Part shown: piece by piece, positions 29,943 through 35,636 of the stretch | How positions within the stretch are numbered: the stretch's first letter is position 1 | Layout of the letters: each line of letters starts with the position of its first letter | The notes under the pieces: model-generated | What the model was told of the DNA's origin: nothing | Databases searched by the model: none | What the model saw: the letters and a program-made list of their open reading frames with translations, nothing else | Program-made: the position numbers and the translations under genes | Assembly: GCF_001939115.1 (NCBI RefSeq) | Contig: NZ_MQTZ01000022.1 | Span: 1-35,636 of the forward strand | Origin: Leptolyngbya sp. 'hensonii' | GTDB lineage: Bacteria > Cyanobacteriota > Cyanobacteriia > GCF-001939115 | Direction: 5' to 3' | Length of the DNA: 35,636 bases

Positions 29943-31994
29943 TCAGGATTGCCGGATGGTCGAACGTCCTTTGCGAACCGGGGTTGAGTTGCCGTTTTGC
30001 CGCTGGGATGAAGCCCCAGCATCCTGTTGTGCAGATTGCTCCGGGTTATCCTCCACGATCGGGATTGTAAAGTGAAAGGCACTGCCCTGATCGCGTCCCG
30101 CCGATTCCGCCCAGATCTCCCCTCCCAAGGCATTGACAATCTGGCGACAGATCGCCAGCCCCAGACCCGTTCCCCCGGCACTTCGTCGCAGAGCGCCTTC
30201 TTCCTGATAGAAGCGATCGAACACGACTTCCAGCCGATTTGGCTCGATCCCCCGGCCTGTATCCGCCACCGTGACTTCCATCATCTGGTTATCGTTGCAG
30301 CGCCGCGCTTGAATCACCACCTGCCCTTCCGGTTGGGTAAACTTGCAGGCATTGTCCACCAACTTGGCCAGCACCTCGACCAGCCACTCCCCATCCGCTC
30401 GCACCAGGGGCAGCTTGGTCGGGACCTTCGTTTTAATTTGCGGTAGGGTCTTTTCGGTGACTCTTGTCCGGATGCTGCTGAGGGCCAGATCTACACACTC
30501 TCTTAAGGGCAAAGATTCCAGGTGCCACTCCACCCGCCCACTCTCTAGCCGAGACAGGGTGAGAAAATCCTGTACCAGTTTCCGCATTCGCTCCGCATCG
30601 GTCAGTGCCGTACTCAACATCACCTGTTGCAGTTCTCGGGGCATGTCCGGCTCACTGGATAGGCTTTCCAGGCAGATCTGAATCGTGGATAGGGGCGTCC
30701 GTAGCTCATGACCCGTAATGGCGACCAGATTGCTGCGGGTACGATCGAGGGCCTCCAGTTGCTGATTCAAATCTTCTAGATGGGAATAAGCCTCCGCCTG
30801 AATCAGGGCAACCCCGACCTGGATGGCGATCGCCTCCACCAGGGCCACGTCATCCCCTGTCCAGGGTGGGTCTGCTTCACAGGCACAATGATGCAGTTCC
30901 AGCATGCCCAACAGGCGATCCTGATAGAGCACCGGTACGAGCAGCCAGGTGCTGATCTGGCAACGCGCCACCAGAGCCTTGAGGGTATCCGAGCCCTGAA
31001 TCTGAGGATGTTGAGAAACTGCCTCAATGTAGACCAGTTCCCGATTAGTCACGATTTCCTGAAACAGGGGATTGGTTTGCAACGGCCAGGACTGATGGAG
31101 TAAGGAGGTAGCCTCATGCCCCAGGAACTCAAATTGAATCGTGGCCACCGAATCGCTGGCCTTACAGCGGTAGATCAGGCAACGGCAGGCATCCAGGGCT
31201 TGCCCCAGTTCCTGCACGGCCACACCCAAAATTTGATCAGGATCCAGCGATCGGCGGATCGCGGCAGTGATCGAGTTGACCAACCGCTCCTTGCGTTCCT
31301 GAGCCGCAATGGAGCGATAGGCTTTCATTAACTTGTACTGACCCGCCTGCAGATAGGTCACCAGCCGATCGGCAAAAGGCCCCGGATTGACCTTATTAAA
31401 GCCTTGGGGTTGCTCAACCAGAAATTCAGCCCTGGCCTCGGCAATTTTCTCCGCCAGCTCGGGACGATAACCCAAAATCCGATCCAGCAGGAGATCGGCA
31501 GCTTTGCTAGTGACTGCCCGATCGAAGGTCCAGATGCCTTCAAAGCGGCGGACTTGGTCCATGGGAAGCTGTTCAGACAGACGCATGAGTTTGGAATCAG
31601 GCTCCTGGTCAATGGTTTCCCGCTCATGACAAACCAGACAGGAGGCATATTGAGGACCCAGAACCACCAGATGCCATTCCTGACTGAGGGGTTCAGTCGG
31701 ATCAAAAGCGATGGTTTCGTAATGCTCCGATCGATGGGTAAAATCTGTTTCTGGAGCAGCCAGAACGTAAACCTGACCCGTACATTCGGCAATTCGCTGA
31801 TAACGACTGGCTTCCTGACGATAAAAGCGCTCCCGCTGAAAACTGGCAATTACCAGTGGCTGAGCCGCTCCTGCCAGGACCTGATCCTCCATTGCATGGG
31901 AAAGTGCCGTCAGGGAGGACTTGAAAAAGATCTGGGGGTGCAGGTCAGGGATAGCTTGCAACAGCTCTTCCAGAATGGAAGTGGGGACACTCAT
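29943..31994 (-). CDS. Sensor histidine kinase with DICT and GAF domains
   Basis: A 683-residue soluble two-component kinase (from ATG 31994; GTG 32000 adds two). Residues of about 15-185 match the DICT domain, a cyanobacterial sensory domain of the diguanylate cyclase/two-component class (FFKSSLTALSHAMED, ASFQRERFYRQEA). A GAF domain lies at about 238-400. The HisKA helix has GHELRTPLSTIQ (phospho-acceptor His429). The HATPase domain has LVDNACKF, VADTGRGIEP, VFDRFYQEE and GTGLGLAICRQIV. The Cys-rich spots (C119, C122; C267-C277 region) could take part in redox or metal sensing, which is speculation. No membrane segments or cognate regulator are adjacent. It lies immediately upstream of psaD on the same strand. 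Confidence 0.92.
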   Translation of the reverse strand: MSVPTSILEELLQAIPDLHPQIFFKSSLTALSHAMEDQVLAGAAQPLVIASFQRERFYRQEASRYQRIAECTGQVYVLAAPETDFTHRSEHYETIAFDPTEPLSQEWHLVVLGPQYASCLVCHERETIDQEPDSKLMRLSEQLPMDQVRRFEGIWTFDRAVTSKAADLLLDRILGYRPELAEKIAEARAEFLVEQPQGFNKVNPGPFADRLVTYLQAGQYKLMKAYRSIAAQERKERLVNSITAAIRRSLDPDQILGVAVQELGQALDACRCLIYRCKASDSVATIQFEFLGHEATSLLHQSWPLQTNPLFQEIVTNRELVYIEAVSQHPQIQGSDTLKALVARCQISTWLLVPVLYQDRLLGMLELHHCACEADPPWTGDDVALVEAIAIQVGVALIQAEAYSHLEDLNQQLEALDRTRSNLVAITGHELRTPLSTIQICLESLSSEPDMPRELQQVMLSTALTDAERMRKLVQDFLTLSRLESGRVEWHLESLPLRECVDLALSSIRTRVTEKTLPQIKTKVPTKLPLVRADGEWLVEVLAKLVDNACKFTQPEGQVVIQARRCNDNQMMEVTVADTGRGIEPNRLEVVFDRFYQEEGALRRSAGGTGLGLAICRQIVNALGGEIWAESAGRDQGSAFHFTIPIVEDNPEQSAQQDAGASSQRQNGNSTPVRKGRSTIRQS

Positions 31995-32059
31995 CAGCAC
32001 TTTCTTTGAATATGCTCCTATTGTGATCTAAAACCTGATGCAGAGAACAGCAGGTGAGC

Positions 32060-32458
32060 CTAGAATCTCAAGATTCGACCGATCGTGCTCCCCAGATACA
32101 CACAGCCCACCCCCAACACAGGGCTGGCCAATCCATAAAAAATTGCTGCGATCGGGGTGACCCGAAACACCATGACCGTATCCAGACCATAGGTAGAGAA
32201 GGTGGTGTACGCACCCAGAAAGCCAGTAGTAATCAGCAATTGTAGTTCCGGCGGAACTTGCAACGATCGCTCCAACACCAGGGTGACAAACAAGCCCATG
32301 CCAAAGCACCCACTCAGGTTAATGGCAAACGTGCCGGAGGGAAAGCCAGTCCCAAACTGCTGGGCAAACCAGAGGGTGAGATAGTAACGGGACAGAGCCC
32401 CAGCGATCGCCCCCAGACTGATGGCGATCGGGTAACGGATGGCAGGATCTTGGAACAT
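32060..32458 (-). CDS. crcB: Fluoride ion channel CrcB/Fluc
   Basis: A 132-residue four-helix membrane protein exporting fluoride as an antiparallel dimer. Hallmarks are GAIAGALSRYYL, FPSGTFAINLSGCFG (with the pore Asn47) and GFLGAYTTFSTYGLD (TTFST at residues 85-89). The start at ATG 32458 fits the family length; the frame extends to 32587 without added homology. It is divergent from the HtpX-like gene (180-bp gap) and ends 65 bp before the kinase gene on the same strand. A convincing fluoride riboswitch is not present. Confidence 0.93.
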   Translation of the reverse strand: MFQDPAIRYPIAISLGAIAGALSRYYLTLWFAQQFGTGFPSGTFAINLSGCFGMGLFVTLVLERSLQVPPELQLLITTGFLGAYTTFSTYGLDTVMVFRVTPIAAIFYGLASPVLGVGCVYLGSTIGRILRF

Positions 32459-32638
32459 GGGTGGTTCAGCAATTTTTCCATCACAGTATAGGCAGATCCG
32501 TACTCTCCTAAGCAGGGGAACCGACCCTGTCGGATCAAACGCCATCCCTAGAATGTAACTAAAGGTTAAGAAGCTGAATTTCCCCAAGTAGGAACATCAG
32601 CCATTAATCACCCAATATTGTTTTAAGGAGAACGGGCG

Positions 32639-33520
32639 ATGAATCAAATTAAGACAGTTGCCCTGCTAGGTTTACTGAGCGCCCTGCTGATTACGGTCAG
32701 CTACTGGATCATTGGGGGTACAGGCGGTATCGTCATCGGATTGGGTCTGGCTGCCCTCACCAATCTGGGGTCCTGGTATTACTCCGATAAGGTTGCCTTA
32801 GCTGTCTACGGAGCCCAACCTGTCAGTCTCCACCAGGCTCCTGGCCTCCACCGGATCGTCCAGCGTCTGAGCGATCGAGCGGGCCTGCCCATGCCAGCCG
32901 TTTATCTGGTTCCAGGCAATGCCGCCAACGCCTTTGCCACCGGACGCGATCCAGAACATGCTGCCGTCGCCGTTACCGAAGGGATCCTGCAAATTTTGCC
33001 AGAAGATGAACTGGAAGCCGTTCTGGCCCATGAGCTCAGCCACATCTACCACCGGGATACCCTGACCCAGGCTGTCGCCGCCACTGTCGCAGGGGCGATT
33101 TCTTTCCTGGCCCAGATTGCCAGCTACAGCCTGTGGTTTGGTGGGGGGCGTCAGGACGATCGCAACGCCAATCCATTCGGTATCCTACTCACCGTGATGC
33201 TGGCTCCCGTGGCCGCCACCATCCTGCAACTGGGCCTATCCCGCACCCGTGAATTTGCTGCTGATGCTGGAGCTGCCCGGCTGACCGGCAATCCCCGTGC
33301 CCTGGCCCGTGCCCTGCAGCGCATGGAAAACCAGAGTCGTCAACAACCGATCGCAGCTAATCCGGCCTTCGAACCCCTGTTGATCATCAACCCTTTTGCA
33401 GGTGAGGGACTGGCCCGCCTCTTTTCCACCCATCCTTCCACAGAGGCCCGTATCCAAAATCTGCTCAGGCTAGAGCGGGAGCAGGGGTATTCCTCCCTGC
33501 AAACCTCCCTGGAGTTCTAA
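32639..33520 (+). CDS. htpX: HtpX-like M48 zinc metalloprotease
   Basis: A 293-residue membrane protease of the HtpX type, which degrades damaged membrane proteins. Two membrane helices lie at about residues 6-25 and 28-46. The zinc motif HELSH is at 131-135 (His131, Glu132, His135), and the third ligand Glu205 is in SRTREFAADAG. Further hydrophobic helices lie at about 146-165 and 180-200. The start ATG 32639 has an AAGGAGAA ribosome site at about 32624-32631. Length and layout match E. coli HtpX. A hairpin terminator follows, then aspS. Confidence 0.92.
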   Translation: MNQIKTVALLGLLSALLITVSYWIIGGTGGIVIGLGLAALTNLGSWYYSDKVALAVYGAQPVSLHQAPGLHRIVQRLSDRAGLPMPAVYLVPGNAANAFATGRDPEHAAVAVTEGILQILPEDELEAVLAHELSHIYHRDTLTQAVAATVAGAISFLAQIASYSLWFGGGRQDDRNANPFGILLTVMLAPVAATILQLGLSRTREFAADAGAARLTGNPRALARALQRMENQSRQQPIAANPAFEPLLIINPFAGEGLARLFSTHPSTEARIQNLLRLEREQGYSSLQTSLEF

Positions 33521-33568
33521 CCGGAGAGCGAGGAATTTCCTCAGACACGAGTATCATCAAAGTTAGTG

Positions 33569-33600
33569 GGGTGGGCACGGCCCACCCTACAATTTTGTTT
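33569..33600 (+). terminator. Hairpin terminator between htpX and aspS
   Basis: GGGTGGGC (33569-33576) and GCCCACCC (33580-33587) form a perfect 8-bp stem with a 3-nt loop, followed by the T-rich AATTTTGTTT. The GTGGGC-hairpin is also a known type of dispersed cyanobacterial repeat, so it may have been recruited as terminator. Confidence 0.6.
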
Positions 33601-33634
33601 GGATCACTTTATCGTTTGAGTTACATTCCTTGCC

Positions 33635-35422
33635 ATGCGAACCCATTATTGCGGCCAGATCCGCCCCGAACATATCGGACAGACGGTTACCTTATGCGGC
33701 TGGGTGGACCGTCGCCGTGATCATGGAGGCGTGATTTTCCTGGATTTACGCGATCGGTCTGGCATTGTCCAGATTGTCAGTGACCCGGTTCGCACCCCCG
33801 ATTCCTACAGCATGGCCGAGAGCCTACGGAACGAGTACGTGGTCGCCATTACCGGACGAGTCACCCAGCGCCCAGAAGATTCTTTGAATCCTCGCCTGCC
33901 TACGGGTGAAGTCGAGGTCTATGCCGATCGGATCGAAATCCTGAACGCTGTTCGCAAGCAACTGCCTTTCCAGGTTTCCACCACCGAAACAGAAACCGTG
34001 CGGGAGGAACTGCGGCTCCGCTATCGCTACCTGGACATTCGCCGGGAGCGCATGAGCAGCAATCTGAAATTGCGCCATGAGCTGATTAAAACCATCCGGC
34101 GCTATCTGGAAGATGGGGAAGGGTTCATGGAGGTGGAAACCCCCATCCTGACCAAATCCACGCCGGAGGGGGCACGAGATTACCTGGTGCCTTCGCGGGT
34201 GAATCTGAGCGAATGGTATGCCCTGCCCCAATCTCCCCAGTTATTCAAACAGATCCTGATGATTGCCGGGGTCGATCGCTACTATCAGATTGCCCGCTGT
34301 TTCCGGGATGAAGACCTGCGGGCCGATCGGCAGCCAGAGTTTACCCAACTGGACATGGAAATGAGCTTCATGTCCCAGGATGAGATCATGGACTTGAACG
34401 AGCGCCTGTCCTGTCATATTCTCAAGACCCTGAAAGGGATTGACCTGCCCCGGCCCTTCCCCCGCCTCACCTATACCGAAGCCATGGACCGCTACGGCAG
34501 CGATAAACCCGACACCCGCTACGGTCTGGAACTGGTAGATGTCTCAGATGTGGTTCAGGGATGTGGCTTCAAAGTCTTCAACGACGCCGTCAGCCAGGGG
34601 GGGATTGTCAAAATCCTGCCCATTCCTGGCGGCAATGATCTGATCTCGAATGTGCGGATCAAACCGGGTGGGGATCTGTTCAAGGAAGCCGCCGAAGCCG
34701 GAGCCAAAGGACTGGCCTATATTCGGGTGCGGGACAATGGGGAAATTGACACCATTGGAGCCATTAAGGACAACCTGAGCGAAGCCCAAAAACAAACCAT
34801 TCTGGAGCGAACCCAGGCCCAGGCCGGTCATCTATTATTATTTGGGGCAGGCGATCGGGCTACGGTGAACAAAACCCTCGATCGGCTGCGGCAGTGCCTG
34901 GGTCGAGAACTGAACCTGATTGATGCGGACCAGATTAACTTGCTCTGGGTCACAGATTTCCCCCTGTTTGAGTGGAATGCGGACGAGAAGCGACTAGAAG
35001 CCGCCCACAACCCCTTCTCCGCCCCCCATCCCGATGATCTGAACGACCTGAAAACAGCCCGGTCCCAGGCTTATGACCTGGTGTTCAACGGCTTTGAAGC
35101 CGCCGGGGGCAGTGTGCGGATTCACCAACCGGAAATCCAGGCCAGAGTCTTCGAGCTGATCGGACTCTCCGACGAAGAAGCCCGCGATAAGTTTGGCTTC
35201 TTCCTGGAAGCCTTCGAGTACGGAGCCCCACCCCACGGCGGCATCGCCTACGGCATCGATCGCTGGGTCATGCTCCTGGCCGGAGAAGATTCGATTCGGG
35301 ATGCGATCGCCTTTCCCAAGACCCAGCAGGCCCGCTGTCTGCTGACCGATGCCCCTTCTGGGGTTGATCCCAAACAACTGAAGGAACTCCAAGTAGCTTC
35401 GACCTTCAAACCGAAAAAGTAA
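33635..35422 (+). CDS. aspS: Aspartyl-tRNA synthetase
   Basis: A 595-residue class IIb synthetase that charges tRNA-Asp (possibly also tRNA-Asn, if the cell uses the amidotransferase route). The N-terminal OB-fold anticodon domain has [23 protein letters not shown]. Motif 1 lies around [19 protein letters not shown]. Motif 2 is [19 protein letters not shown], and motif 3 is [15 protein letters not shown]. The bacterial-type GAD insertion lies at about residues 290-420. The length is normal for the bacterial enzyme. Start ATG 33635, with no strong ribosome site. The downstream end runs into dispersed repeats. Confidence 0.96.
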   Translation: MRTHYCGQIRPEHIGQTVTLCGWVDRRRDHGGVIFLDLRDRSGIVQIVSDPVRTPDSYSMAESLRNEYVVAITGRVTQRPEDSLNPRLPTGEVEVYADRIEILNAVRKQLPFQVSTTETETVREELRLRYRYLDIRRERMSSNLKLRHELIKTIRRYLEDGEGFMEVETPILTKSTPEGARDYLVPSRVNLSEWYALPQSPQLFKQILMIAGVDRYYQIARCFRDEDLRADRQPEFTQLDMEMSFMSQDEIMDLNERLSCHILKTLKGIDLPRPFPRLTYTEAMDRYGSDKPDTRYGLELVDVSDVVQGCGFKVFNDAVSQGGIVKILPIPGGNDLISNVRIKPGGDLFKEAAEAGAKGLAYIRVRDNGEIDTIGAIKDNLSEAQKQTILERTQAQAGHLLLFGAGDRATVNKTLDRLRQCLGRELNLIDADQINLLWVTDFPLFEWNADEKRLEAAHNPFSAPHPDDLNDLKTARSQAYDLVFNGFEAAGGSVRIHQPEIQARVFELIGLSDEEARDKFGFFLEAFEYGAPPHGGIAYGIDRWVMLLAGEDSIRDAIAFPKTQQARCLLTDAPSGVDPKQLKELQVASTFKPKK

Positions 35423-35472
35423 GGCATTCCTTCGCTCAGCAAATTCAGAGAGAGCAAAAGTGATCCCTGGTG

Positions 35473-35636
35473 TCCCTGGTTCCCAGACTCTGGCTCCCTG
35501 GTTCCCAGACTCTGGCTGGGAACCAAATGCTGCGACGCTGGTGCTGGATGACAGCAAGGGCACCCAGGCAGAGCCTGGGCGCTAGGAGAGAGGGCAGGGG
35601 GAGGGTCCCTGGTTCCCAGACTCTGGCTGGGAACCA
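35473..35636. repeat. Dispersed hairpin repeat cluster at the window end
   Basis: A 22-bp unit beginning TCCCTGGTTCCCAG occurs in tandem at 35473-35494 and 35495-35516, and again at 35606-35627. The second and third copies are extended by TGGGAACCA to make perfect fold-backs (TGGTTCCCAG / CTGGGAACCA, 7-nt loop) at 35499-35525 and 35610-35636. Between them lies another hairpin, CCCAGGC-AGA-GCCTGGG (35563-35579). No gene is visible from 35423 to the end. Confidence 0.85.

Noticed and set aside
32459-32638. Possible fluoride riboswitch before crcB
   Set aside because: Read on the minus strand, GCTGATGTTCCTAC (32601-32588) and ATGGCGTT (32545-32538) resemble conserved pieces of the crcB aptamer, but they come in the wrong order and the GGNG/CNCC stem around ATGGNGTT is missing.

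Overview
The window is chromosomal DNA of a cyanobacterium, probably a filamentous one. Three things support this. There is a photosystem I gene (psaD). There is an adjacent hetZ-patU pair, a cluster known from filamentous cyanobacteria. The octamer GCGATCGC (HIP1) occurs more than ten times by eye, against about 0.5 expected by chance in 35.6 kb. Nothing seen here shows whether the organism makes heterocysts. Most genes are housekeeping genes in short, frequently convergent or divergent units, separated by repeat-rich spacers.

Left part (1-3.6 kb), an accessory zone: the start of an IS1-type transposase gene on the minus strand abuts an N-terminally truncated DDE transposase, which looks like one insertion sequence inside another. 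Two Uma2-family nuclease-fold genes follow, with a small coiled-coil gene and a 21-bp repeat array between them, and then a repeat-filled spacer with MITE-like inverted repeats.

3.6-17.2 kb: signal peptidase I (lepB) is divergent from dihydroorotase (pyrC). A pentapeptide-repeat protein, an HD-domain phosphohydrolase and a degenerate dihydroorotase-family protein follow. Next come a 56-codon membrane-peptide gene with a strong terminator, a lone SbcD-like nuclease convergent with a CobA-HemD fusion of tetrapyrrole biosynthesis, and a small coiled-coil membrane protein. The section ends with a pentapeptide-repeat gene overlapping endonuclease V, and a large RDD/HEAT-like/pentapeptide membrane protein.

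17.3-26.4 kb: a DUF1824 protein and a transglutaminase-like membrane protein that contains no cysteine at all. Then hetZ-patU (developmental regulation), with a conserved gene divergent from hetZ. After these come a helix-turn-helix protein with a long Asp/Glu tract, a membrane protein with a Pro-rich loop, and a conserved protein with 17-bp tandem repeats upstream.

26.6-35.6 kb: tRNA-Arg(UCU), a Crp/Fnr-family regulator with a palindrome directly before its start codon, trpE and psaD (separated by a strong terminator hairpin), a DICT-GAF histidine kinase, the fluoride channel gene crcB, an HtpX-like protease and aspS. The window ends in a dispersed hairpin repeat.

No complete mobile defence island or CRISPR array was found. 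The most unusual content is: two apparent pseudoenzymes (the cysteine-free transglutaminase-like protein and the ligand-less dihydroorotase homologue), several short tandem repeats placed in promoter regions, two 27-bp palindromes that look like operators, and MITE-like fold-back elements.
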